A DNA stretch of 64,000 nt from an uncultured Eubacteriales bacterium (GTDB lineage Bacteria; Bacillota; Clostridia; Lachnospirales; Cellulosilyticaceae), in assembly GCA_900551325.1 (NCBI GenBank), contig URVM01000005.1:62001-126000 (forward strand), in the 5' to 3' direction. The position numbers and the translations under genes were made by a program. The notes below the pieces were generated by a model. The model saw only the letters and a list, made by a program, of their open reading frames with translations, was not told the origin of the DNA and ran no database searches. Below are positions 8,704-16,488 of the stretch, one piece after another. How positions within the stretch are numbered: the first letter of the stretch is position 1; each line of letters begins with the position of its first letter.

Positions 8704-9620
8704 TTTTCTTCAAATATAGCCCGAACACTAATATCTTGATTATAATTACCAAAACCTTTCCCAAATAATGTTAATCCACCTATATTTATAGCATCATTTG
8801 GTACACCTACTCTAAAAATAATATCACTCTTATAGTCTATATTAAAGTAATCAATATCTAGATCTGCTATTTTTCTTCCATCTATAAAGCATCCTTCTTT
8901 ATTAATAGAAAGTAGCTTTAAAAGTCCATATTGATTCCAGTTAATAGGCCACCAACTAGGTGTATAAATACCTTTTACATCACCAAAATCTCCTGGGCTT
9001 GTCCAGTATCCTAATAGGGTATCATTGAGATAAAAGTGAATATCGCTTGGCCACTTTTGGCATATTCCTGGTGCTTCTGAAGAGATTTCCATAGAGATTT
9101 GTAACTCTCTCATTTTATGATTAGATTTTAGATAATTAGGTATTCTATATTCAACATACCCTTTTCCTAACCATATAATACTCGCTTCACTTTTTTCAGG
9201 TGCATCAAAATACCTTGGATCATCAACTTCTCCTATAATAGAATCTTTTGTTGATAAGCCACATGTAGGATAGACACTGTATTTTGTATAGCCTCCTACT
9301 GGAATATCTACTTGATAAATATTTTCTTTAGCTATATCTAATAAAATATCTATCATAAACTTATGCTCTTTTAAATAGCATATTTTTTGTAATCCTCTTT
9401 TCCCAGTTGTTAATTTAATATCTATAATATCTGCTTCTTGGAGTATTTTCATATGTTGTGTCACTGCACTATTAGCAATATTAAGTTGTCTAGCAAGTTC
9501 ATTTAAATTAACTTCTTTATTCTGTGCAAGTATTCCTATTAGTTCCATTCTTATTGATGAACCCAACGCTTTACATACTTTTAACGTTTCTTCCACATTA
9601 GACAATTGTTTCATACTCAT
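8688..9620 (-). CDS. ArsR-type transcriptional regulator with large C-terminal domain (copy 1)
   Basis: Residues 1-95 of this 310-residue protein form an ArsR-like winged helix (GSSIRMELIGILAQ; NELARQLNIANSAVTQHMKIL is the recognition region). The remaining 200 residues are a beta-rich domain with conserved blocks such as GKGYVEYRIPNYL, WPSDIHFYLNDTLLGYW and PSWWPINWNQYGLL. I cannot name a family for it; the many Trp, Tyr and Asn residues would suit sugar binding. It has no metal-binding cysteine cluster of the classic ArsR sensors. A close paralogue at 13964 sits in the same place behind a paralogous arabinanase gene, so both probably sense an arabinan breakdown product. That function is inference. 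Confidence 0.8.
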   Translation of the reverse strand: MSMKQLSNVEETLKVCKALGSSIRMELIGILAQNKEVNLNELARQLNIANSAVTQHMKILQEADIIDIKLTTGKRGLQKICYLKEHKFMIDILLDIAKENIYQVDIPVGGYTKYSVYPTCGLSTKDSIIGEVDDPRYFDAPEKSEASIIWLGKGYVEYRIPNYLKSNHKMRELQISMEISSEAPGICQKWPSDIHFYLNDTLLGYWTSPGDFGDVKGIYTPSWWPINWNQYGLLKLLSINKEGCFIDGRKIADLDIDYFNIDYKSDIIFRVGVPNDAINIGGLTLFGKGFGNYNQDISVRAIFEEKESKE

Positions 9621-9710
9621 CCACCCTTTTACTTAGAGTTATATAAGTATCTTATCACACATATGAGATTTTAGAAATTTTATTATTTTAATACTCTTAT
9701 AATTCATACA

Positions 9711-11210
9711 CTATTCTTCAATATTTTCTTCTATAATCTGACTTCCCCATAAAGCTTCACCTGTTTCCGATACTGCGGTAAAACTCATAGTTTCTCTTTC
9801 ACTATTTGTATCCCATTGAGATATAAAGTATCCACTATATATAACATCTTCTATTTTTATCTCTAGAATATTTCCCTTTGTTTTTTTCCATGTCCCAAGC
9901 ATTTCTCCAGATACTGTTCCATCTTTATTAAGCTTAACCTCTACTGAACGCTTGACTTGTTCACTAATATCTCTTCCATGATTGATTACTTTATATGTTC
10001 CTTCTACTTCTTCATTTGTATACTTACCAATAGTTTCTCCTGCATAACGATATGGTGCAATAACTGGCCACCCTTTATCATTGAAAAACATTTGATGTGT
10101 ACGCACTTCATGTACCTCACCTTGCCCCTCAAAACGTGTGTGGAATATAATATAGTACTTATTTTCTTCTTCATCATAGTAAGCTGAGTTGTGTCCTGGT
10201 GATTTATATGCTGTATAAATTCCCATTGGCTCACCTTCTCCTCTAACAAACTGATAATTCCCTATCAGCTTGACCCCATAAGGTTCAATACTTTTATCAT
10301 CAAATAAGGTACCTGATGCACCTTTACAGTCAATCATATCCTTACCTTCTGCATCTAAATAAGGCCCATCTGGATTCTTTGAACGACATACCCTTATGTT
10401 ATATCCACCATTTGAATCTAATCCACCAAATGATAAAAACATATAATAATAATCTGTTTCTTTGTTATATAAAATATAAGGTGCCTCTATACGGCTATGA
10501 TTTCCCCCTAATACTTTTTTCCCATATCCTTGTCCCTCATAAGGAAATCCCGTCTTAGGGTCAAGTTCCATAATATAAATTCCACCTGAATAGGATCCAT
10601 AAACCATCCAAAGTTTTCCATCCTTATCAAAGAATACATCTGGATCTACTGTATTTGGATGTACTGTTGCGTCATAAATTTTACCATCTTCACCTTTTTG
10701 ATTCCACATACCCGACTTTAAAATAATGCCTAAATCCGTATATGGTCCTTCAATATTATCTGAAACTGCAACCCCTAAAGTTGATCTCGGTGAGTCACCT
10801 TTACAAGTGCAATAATACATGTAGAATTTACCATCTTCAAGTTGTATAACATCTCCCGCCCAAAATGTATCCGTCTGTGCCCATGTTAAAGCTTCATTCA
10901 TTTCTTCTTTTGGATTTGGTATAAGCGAATTCCCTTGTTGAGGTCCAGTAGAAATTTGTGTCCACGCCATTAAATCATTTGTTTTTGCTGCTTGTAGATG
11001 TGAACCAAATACATAATATGTATCTTCTACTTTTATAACTGAAGGATCATGTACTGATACTTCAGCAAAAGTAGGCTTCTGAATAGACTCTACTGATTTA
11101 TGTTCTGTTAATTTTATACCTCCTATAACAGATACCATCACCCCTAATATTACTACTGTACCAACAATTATAATTTTCGTTTTCCTAGATATATCTTTAA
11201 ACTTCTTCAT
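9711..11210 (-). CDS. GH43 endo-arabinanase with lipocalin-like C-terminal domain, membrane-anchored (copy 1)
   Basis: This 499-residue enzyme should cleave alpha-1,5-arabinan outside the cell. Residues 13-33 are a single hydrophobic segment with no lipobox, so it is probably a signal anchor. The GH43 propeller shows the base Asp D55 (SVHDPSVI), the second Asp in TVDPDVFFD, the acid Glu in SRIEAPYIL, and the His of GHNSAYYD that holds calcium in arabinanases. The last 100 residues (from about EVEGTYKVINHG) match the lipocalin-like C-terminal domain of AbnB-type arabinanases. It is nearly colinear with the lipoprotein paralogue at 14989. The regulator gene follows after 90 bp. Confidence 0.88.
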   Translation of the reverse strand: MKKFKDISRKTKIIIVGTVVILGVMVSVIGGIKLTEHKSVESIQKPTFAEVSVHDPSVIKVEDTYYVFGSHLQAAKTNDLMAWTQISTGPQQGNSLIPNPKEEMNEALTWAQTDTFWAGDVIQLEDGKFYMYYCTCKGDSPRSTLGVAVSDNIEGPYTDLGIILKSGMWNQKGEDGKIYDATVHPNTVDPDVFFDKDGKLWMVYGSYSGGIYIMELDPKTGFPYEGQGYGKKVLGGNHSRIEAPYILYNKETDYYYMFLSFGGLDSNGGYNIRVCRSKNPDGPYLDAEGKDMIDCKGASGTLFDDKSIEPYGVKLIGNYQFVRGEGEPMGIYTAYKSPGHNSAYYDEEENKYYIIFHTRFEGQGEVHEVRTHQMFFNDKGWPVIAPYRYAGETIGKYTNEEVEGTYKVINHGRDISEQVKRSVEVKLNKDGTVSGEMLGTWKKTKGNILEIKIEDVIYSGYFISQWDTNSERETMSFTAVSETGEALWGSQIIEENIEE

Positions 11211-11312
11211 CCCTATTCTCCCTTGTACATTATATGTTTATTAAATTATTTTTCTCTTCTATCTACCATACAATATAGTTAGCTAAACACAGTACATCTC
11301 TTTCACTAGAAC

Positions 11313-12356
11313 CTATTTGCAACTAAACTTAAATTCCGTTTTATGCTTATAAATATCTCCTTTCTTTAGTATGATTCCCTCCTTAAATACTTCATTATAT
11401 CCTACTGGTAACTGTTGTGTTTCAAAACAAACACCATATCTTACACCATTTTTTACATCACCTTTAAACTTAGAAGGATTTTGATAATTCATGGTATATA
11501 CTACAACCGCTTTTTGATCGGTCGTTATTGTCATTGCTCTTTTTGATGTAGGATCATAAAGCTTCACACAATCTGCCCCTTCTTTTAATAACCATGGGTG
11601 GTCATATCCCTTTGTATACTGTAGTTGTAGATGGTTTTTCTCAATATCTTTTCCTATTAATTTACTCCTATTAAAATCAAATACTTCTTCTTTAGCCACT
11701 GATAATAATTTACCTGTTGGAATACTTTCATGGTCTAATTCACATATAAAATCTGATTTAATACTAAGTTCTTGATCAGTAATGGGTCTTTTAGCATCTC
11801 CAGATAAATTAAAGTAGGCATGATTTGTTAAATTAACTACTGTATCTTGGTCTGCTGTAGCTTCGTAATGAATGCCTAGTACATTATCTTCAGTAAATGT
11901 ATAGGTTACTTCTACTTCTAGTCTTCCAGGATACCCTTCCTCCATATCTTCACTGATATACCTTAAGGTTACAGCAAGTCTTCCTTCTTCTTTTTCATAT
12001 TCTGGATTCCATATTTGTTTATCAAAACCATGTTTACCACCATGTAAATTATTTGTATTTTCATTTTGGTATAGCACATATTTCTTGTCCATTAAGGTAA
12101 ACTCACCTTTATATATCCTTCCAGCAGTCCTTCCTATAATTGCATTTATATACCCTGGATTTTCTATGTACGTATTAATATCCTCATACTCTAACACTAC
12201 ATTTTCTATATTCCCCATAGAATCTGGCACGTTTACACTTTTTAATATACCTCCTAATGTTAGTATTTCAATAAATGCACCTTGGCTGTTTTTCAATGTA
12301 ATGCATTCACATTTTCTCATATCTTTTAATAATATTTCTTCTACTTGAATATGCAT
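11313..12356 (-). CDS. galM: Aldose 1-epimerase (mutarotase), copy 1
   Basis: This 347-residue cytoplasmic enzyme interconverts alpha and beta anomers of free sugars. Family motifs are present: NNLHGGKHGFDK with the first active-site His, VNLTNHAYFNLSG with the catalytic His, and the catalytic Glu in GVCFETQQLPVGYN. It starts with ATG at 12356 after a good AGAGGG site. It reads divergently from lacI across a 200-bp region with three candidate operators. It probably feeds the correct arabinose anomer to arabinose isomerase. A paralogue lies at 33862. Confidence 0.92.
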   Translation of the reverse strand: MHIQVEEILLKDMRKCECITLKNSQGAFIEILTLGGILKSVNVPDSMGNIENVVLEYEDINTYIENPGYINAIIGRTAGRIYKGEFTLMDKKYVLYQNENTNNLHGGKHGFDKQIWNPEYEKEEGRLAVTLRYISEDMEEGYPGRLEVEVTYTFTEDNVLGIHYEATADQDTVVNLTNHAYFNLSGDAKRPITDQELSIKSDFICELDHESIPTGKLLSVAKEEVFDFNRSKLIGKDIEKNHLQLQYTKGYDHPWLLKEGADCVKLYDPTSKRAMTITTDQKAVVVYTMNYQNPSKFKGDVKNGVRYGVCFETQQLPVGYNEVFKEGIILKKGDIYKHKTEFKFSCK

Positions 12357-12412
12357 CTTATCCCTCTTTCCTTTATAATCATCTATTTAAATTGTAAGTC
12401 TATATATCTTTC

Positions 12413-12491
12413 ATTTAGTAAATTTATATCTTTTTATTTAGTAAACAATTCTTCTAATAGTTGACTTATGTGTTTTTTTTATTTAGTATAC
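12413..12491. promoter_or_regulatory. Three candidate operators between galM and lacI (copy 1)
   Basis: ATTTAGTAAAT (12413-12423), ATTTAGTAAAC (12436-12446) and ATTTAGTATAC (12481-12491) are variants of the GTTTAnTAAAC motif. The same three sites with nearly the same spacing recur in front of the broken lacI (35044-35120). A TTGACT box at 12461-12466 suggests the lacI promoter lies here, so autoregulation by LacI is plausible. Confidence 0.55.
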
Positions 12492-12556
12492 AATTATATG
12501 ATTATTGAAAAATACATTAATACTATTTAAAAAAGATATATGAGGAGTTTAATATT

Positions 12557-13564
12557 ATGGCAACTATTAGAGAACTAGCAAAGTTATGCGGTGTGTCTCC
12601 CGCCACAGTTTCACGCGTTCTTAATCATGATGAGACAATTAGCGTATCTAAAGAAACTAGAAAAAAAATCTTTGAAACAGCTGAACTTGTTTCCTACCAA
12701 AAACCTGTACGCGCTAAAAAAAATGATTCAAACGCTTTAACAATTGGTCTTATTCATTGGTTCGATGAACTTCAAGAGCTGAATGATCCATACTTTATTT
12801 CTATTCGTTTAGGTATAGAAGAAGCATGTAGTACACGTTCTATACAACTAGTAAAAATCTTTAATTCTGACACATTAGAGGAAAATTTCCCGAATGCAAA
12901 TTTTGATGGCCTTATTATATTAGGAAAGTTTCCCGAAGAGCATATTGACCGCTTCAAAGCCTATTCTTCCAATATAGTATTCATTCACTCTACGGAACAG
13001 CATTTTAATTATGACTCGGTTACAGTAGATTTTTCTAGTATTACTGAACATGTATTAAAACATATTGTCTCTAATGGTCATACTAAAATTGGGTTTATTG
13101 GTGGCAATGAATTCTTACCTTATACAAATACCTTACTCGAAGACTGTAGAGAAATAACTTTTAAAGATTATTTATCTCGTTTAAATTTATATAATCCAGA
13201 TTATGTACGTATTGGTCATTTTGACTTTCATAATGGATATACGCTTATGCATGATCTTTTAAAATCCAATAAAAAAAATCTACCTACTTGTATCTTTGCT
13301 GCTAGTGACACATTAGCTATTGGTGCCTTACGTGCAATAACAGAAGCTGGATTATCTGTACCTAAAGACATTCAACTCATTGGATGTAACGATATTCCAA
13401 CATCCCAATACACTTTCCCTACTCTTTCTACTGTTAAGATTTATACAGAACTTATGGGACAAACAGGTGTTAAACTCCTTCTTGAACGTATTTCTGGAGA
13501 ACGTACAGAATCACTCAAAGTTATCGTACCTCATAAGATTATTCTAAGAGAAAGTTTTCAATAA
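12557..13564 (+). CDS. LacI family transcriptional regulator (intact copy)
   Basis: This 335-residue repressor-type protein has the LacI helix-turn-helix at residues 2-23 (IRELAKLCGVSPATVSRVLN). The hinge region and a periplasmic-binding-protein-like effector domain (about residues 60-335) follow, with typical segments such as FDGLIILGKFPEEHID, IGFIGGNEF and PTCIFAASDTLAIGALR. It starts at ATG 12557 after GAGGAG. It is transcribed away from galM and converges on a truncated GH43 gene; a bidirectional terminator separates them. Its position suggests control of the arabinose genes, with an arabinose-derived effector. A frameshifted duplicate is at 35194. Confidence 0.93.
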   Translation: MATIRELAKLCGVSPATVSRVLNHDETISVSKETRKKIFETAELVSYQKPVRAKKNDSNALTIGLIHWFDELQELNDPYFISIRLGIEEACSTRSIQLVKIFNSDTLEENFPNANFDGLIILGKFPEEHIDRFKAYSSNIVFIHSTEQHFNYDSVTVDFSSITEHVLKHIVSNGHTKIGFIGGNEFLPYTNTLLEDCREITFKDYLSRLNLYNPDYVRIGHFDFHNGYTLMHDLLKSNKKNLPTCIFAASDTLAIGALRAITEAGLSVPKDIQLIGCNDIPTSQYTFPTLSTVKIYTELMGQTGVKLLLERISGERTESLKVIVPHKIILRESFQ

Positions 13565-13742
13565 AGAGACTGTAGATTATAAACAGTCTCTTTTTCATTA
13601 CCTATTTATTAATTTCCCCCAGTAACTTATTCCTTGTTTACTAAGACCTGAAAAACATACACTAGGTCTTCCATTTTCAAAATCCCAACACTTTATAATC
13701 CTTCCTTTGATGACTACGTCATGTATTTCTACATGCATTTCA
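13063..13742. repeat. Long direct repeat, copy A (lacI 3' half and GH43 3' end)
   Basis: This segment is almost identical to 35305-35984, at a constant offset of 22,242 bases. In the lacI part I count about seven differences in roughly 500 bases. It covers the lacI 3' half, the shared terminator and the GH43 3' end. Homology continues at 13743-13891 against 37092-37240, beyond the GH43 deletion. Confidence 0.9.
13563..13595. terminator. Bidirectional terminator between lacI and truncated GH43
   Basis: The stem AAAGAGACTGT pairs with ACAGTCTCTTT and is followed by a T-run on the plus strand. It overlaps the lacI stop codon. Confidence 0.8.
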
Positions 13743-13891
13743 TATTTGGATATAATAGCTGTGTCTGTAGAATATGAATAGTACCATATACTTTTAGGAT
13801 CTTTCATTAATGACGGATCATGACTTTCAAAACATACATTAGTGGACCTGTCAAACGTACATAATTTTAATTGAGGCGGTTGATTTGGCAT
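13598..13891 (-). pseudogene. GH43 gene with 1107-bp internal in-frame deletion
   Basis: The 97-residue frame joins the first 52 residues of the GH43 enzyme encoded at 35840-37240 directly to its last 45. The missing piece is exactly 1107 bp (369 codons). The junction falls on a CATTTCA heptamer that is present at both ends of the corresponding segment in the intact copy (35978-35984 and 37085-37091), pointing to deletion between short repeats. The first catalytic Asp (SHDPSLM) survives, but the rest of the propeller, including the other two catalytic acids, is gone. No glycosidase activity is possible, although the frame and ribosome binding region remain. Confidence 0.92.
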
Positions 13892-13942
13892 TTTTTCTCT
13901 GCCTTTTCATTATTAGATTTACCAAATTTATTCTTATAAATC

Positions 13943-13977
13943 GAAAAAAGTAGAGAGTAGGTTCTACTCTCTACTTT
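13943..13977 (-). terminator. Terminator of the second ArsR-type regulator gene
   Basis: Perfect 14-bp arms (AAAGTAGAGAGTAG and its complement, 3-bp loop) are followed by a T-run on the minus strand. They overlap the 3' end of the gene, as at the first copy. This should end the long transcript from 33360. Confidence 0.85.
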
Positions 13978-14896
13978 CTTTTTCTTCAAATATAGCCCGA
14001 ATACTAATGTCTTGATTGTAGTTTCCAAATCCTTTTCCAAATAATGTTACCCCCCCTACATTAGTAGCACCACTAGGTACCCCTATTCGTAGAATAATAT
14101 CACTCTTATAATCAATATTAAAATAGTCAATACCTATATCCGCTGTCTTCCTTCCATCTATAAAACTACCTTCTTTATTAATAGAAAGTAATTTTAACAA
14201 CCCAAATTGATTCCAGTTAATTGGCCACCAATTTGGTGTATAAATACCCGTTACATTGCCAAAATCTCCAGGACTTGTCCAATAACCTAGTAAAGTATCA
14301 TTTAAGTAGAAATGAATATCACTTGGCCAGTCTTGACATACTCCTGGTGCTTCTGAAGAGATTTCCATAGAAATTTGTAACTCTGTCATTTTATGATTAG
14401 CTTTTAAGTAATTCGGTATTCTATATTCAAGATAACCTTTTCCTAACCATACAATACCTGCTTCACTTTTTTCAGGTGCATCAAAATATCTTGGATCATC
14501 AACTTCCCCTATAATAGAAGTTTTTGTAGAAATCCCACATGTAGGATAAATATTATGTTTTGTATAGCCACCTACTGGGATTTCTACATTATACATATTT
14601 TCTTTAGCCACATCTAATAAAATATCTATCATAAATTTATGTTCTTTAAGATAACATATTTTTTGTACACCTCTTTTTCCAGATGTTAACTTAATATCTA
14701 TAATATCTGCTTCCTTAAGAATTTTCATATGCTGCGTAATAGCACCATTACTAATATTAAGTTGTCTGGAAAGTTCATTTAAATTAACTTCTTTATTTTG
14801 AGCAAGAATCCCTACTATTTCCATACGCACTGATGACCCTAAAGCTTTACATACTACTAAAGTTTCTTCCATATTAGATAATTGTCTCATAGCCAT
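13964..14896 (-). CDS. ArsR-type transcriptional regulator with large C-terminal domain (copy 2)
   Basis: This 310-residue protein has the same length and layout as the regulator at 8688 and aligns without gaps: winged helix in residues 1-95 (NELSRQLNISNGAITQHMKIL), then the uncharacterised beta-rich domain (GKGYLEYRIPNYL, WPSDIHFYLNDTLLGYW, PNWWPINWNQFGLL). Differences are spread through the protein, including in the recognition helix (ANSAV versus SNGAI), so the two may differ somewhat in DNA target. It follows the arabinanase gene at 14989 after 92 bp, and that gap contains a 46-bp perfect palindrome next to its ribosome binding site. Confidence 0.8.
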   Translation of the reverse strand: MAMRQLSNMEETLVVCKALGSSVRMEIVGILAQNKEVNLNELSRQLNISNGAITQHMKILKEADIIDIKLTSGKRGVQKICYLKEHKFMIDILLDVAKENMYNVEIPVGGYTKHNIYPTCGISTKTSIIGEVDDPRYFDAPEKSEAGIVWLGKGYLEYRIPNYLKANHKMTELQISMEISSEAPGVCQDWPSDIHFYLNDTLLGYWTSPGDFGNVTGIYTPNWWPINWNQFGLLKLLSINKEGSFIDGRKTADIGIDYFNIDYKSDIILRIGVPSGATNVGGVTLFGKGFGNYNQDISIRAIFEEKESRE

Positions 14897-14906
14897 CCAA
14901 CCTCTT

Positions 14907-14952
14907 ATTTAGATTTATATTAATATATATATATATTAATATAAATCTAAAT
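14907..14952. promoter_or_regulatory. Perfect 46-bp AT-rich palindrome ahead of the second ArsR-type gene
   Basis: Two 23-base arms are exact reverse complements, with no loop, centred between 14929 and 14930. It begins about 10 bp upstream of the start codon, just behind the AGAGG ribosome binding site. It may be an autoregulatory operator, or in RNA a hairpin next to the start site. The first ArsR-type gene lacks an equivalent; only a 13-bp palindrome at 9643-9655 is seen there. Confidence 0.6.
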
Positions 14953-14988
14953 TTTTTGATACTTTTTTGATGGTTTTATAAAATCTTT

Positions 14989-16458
14989 TCATTTCTCAGT
15001 GGTTTCATTTCTTATAATTTGACTTCCCCATATAGCTACACCTTCTTCTGACAATGCGGTAAAGCTCATAACCTCTACTTTACCTTCCACATCCCACTGG
15101 CGTAAGAAATGTCCTTTATATATACTTCCATCCAGTTCTACTTCTATATTATTATCCTTTGTTTTTTTCCACTTGCCTGCTACAGCTCCAGTAATAGTGC
15201 CATCTTTGTTAAGTGTAATATCTGTAGATTGCTTAATTTTGGCACTAATATCTTTTCCATGATTGATGAGCTTATATGTACCTTGCACTTCTTTATCTGT
15301 GTATTTACCAATAACTTCTCCTGCATAGCGGTGTGGAGCTACAACAGGCCATCCATCTTCATTAAAAAACATTTGATGTACACGAATTTCATACTGTTCA
15401 CCTCTTATAGCAAAACGTGTATGAAAGATAAGATAATATTGATCTTTCTCTGCATCATAATAAGCAGAGTTATGTCCTGGTGATTTGTAGCCTGTACGTA
15501 TACCCTTTGCTTCACCTTCACTTTTGATAAACTGATAGTTCCCTATCAACTTGGCACCATAAGGCTCAATTGCCTGGTCATCAAAGAAAGTCCCATTTGA
15601 ACCTTTGCACTTAATCATATCATTACCTTGTGCATCTAAATACGGCCCATCTGGTGTCTTTGAGCGACATACTCTTATATTATATCCACCATTTGAATCT
15701 AGTCCGCCGAAAGATAAAAACATATAATAGTAGTCTGTTTGTTCATTATACAGAATATAGGGTGCTTCTATACGGCTATGATTCCCTCCTAATATTTTCT
15801 TACCATATCCTTGTCCTTCATAAGGAAACCCTGTTGTAGGGTCCAGTTCCATAATATAAATACCACCTGAATAAGAACCATAAATCATCCAAAGCTTTCC
15901 ATCTTTATCAAAGAATACATCTGGATCTATGGCATTAGGATGTATTGTTGCATCATAAATTTTCCCATCTTCACCTTTTTCGCCCCACATACCTGTTTTT
16001 AGAATAATACCTAAATCCTTATAAGGTCCTTCAATTTGATCAGAAACTGCAATACCGAGAGTTGATCTTGGCGAGTCACCTTTACAGGTACAATAATACA
16101 TATAAAACTTACCATCTTGAAGTTGTATCACGTCACCTGCCCAAAATGTATCTGTCTGTGCCCATTCTAAGGCTTCTTTCATCTCTTCTTTAGGATTTGG
16201 TATTAGTTTATTGCCTTCTTGAGGTCCAGTAGAAATTTGTGTCCATTTCATTAAATCATTTGTTTTTGCAGCTTGTAGATGAGAACCAAATACATAGTAT
16301 GTATCTTCTACTTTTATAACCGAAGGATCATGTACCGATGCTTCAGTGAACACAGGCTTTTGAAGTGAATTCACTTCTTTTTGTGCTACTAAACTACTAC
16401 AACCTGTGAGCGCCATAAGAATACTTAATACGACTATTGATACAATGCCTTTTTTCAT
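14989..16458 (-). CDS. GH43 endo-arabinanase lipoprotein with lipocalin-like C-terminal domain (copy 2)
   Basis: The 489-residue product has a lipoprotein signal peptide with lipobox LTGC (C20). From SLQKPVFTEASVHDPSVI onward it aligns with the arabinanase at 9711. Catalytic positions are D44 (SVHDP), the Asp of AIDPDVFFD, the Glu of SRIEAPYIL and the calcium-site His of GHNSAYYD. The last 100 residues are the lipocalin-like domain of AbnB-type arabinanases. It should cut arabinan at the outer face of the membrane. It lies 30 bp after a GH51 gene, so it is the last enzyme gene of the long operon, with the regulator behind it. Confidence 0.9.
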   Translation of the reverse strand: MKKGIVSIVVLSILMALTGCSSLVAQKEVNSLQKPVFTEASVHDPSVIKVEDTYYVFGSHLQAAKTNDLMKWTQISTGPQEGNKLIPNPKEEMKEALEWAQTDTFWAGDVIQLQDGKFYMYYCTCKGDSPRSTLGIAVSDQIEGPYKDLGIILKTGMWGEKGEDGKIYDATIHPNAIDPDVFFDKDGKLWMIYGSYSGGIYIMELDPTTGFPYEGQGYGKKILGGNHSRIEAPYILYNEQTDYYYMFLSFGGLDSNGGYNIRVCRSKTPDGPYLDAQGNDMIKCKGSNGTFFDDQAIEPYGAKLIGNYQFIKSEGEAKGIRTGYKSPGHNSAYYDAEKDQYYLIFHTRFAIRGEQYEIRVHQMFFNEDGWPVVAPHRYAGEVIGKYTDKEVQGTYKLINHGKDISAKIKQSTDITLNKDGTITGAVAGKWKKTKDNNIEVELDGSIYKGHFLRQWDVEGKVEVMSFTALSEEGVAIWGSQIIRNETTEK

Positions 16459-16488
16459 TTTTAACGCCCCCCCCTTATAGACTATCCC

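Noticed and set aside
10004..10558. Several open frames of 70-130 codons opposite or out of frame within the GH43 genes, also seen in araA, araB and the S-layer gene
   Set aside because: They lie inside strongly supported genes, lack ribosome binding sites and encode low-complexity products; they are frame shadows.
13598..13891. A 97-residue frame as a genuine small gene
   Set aside because: It is the fusion of both ends of the GH43 at 35840 after a deletion at a CATTTCA repeat, so it is a remnant.
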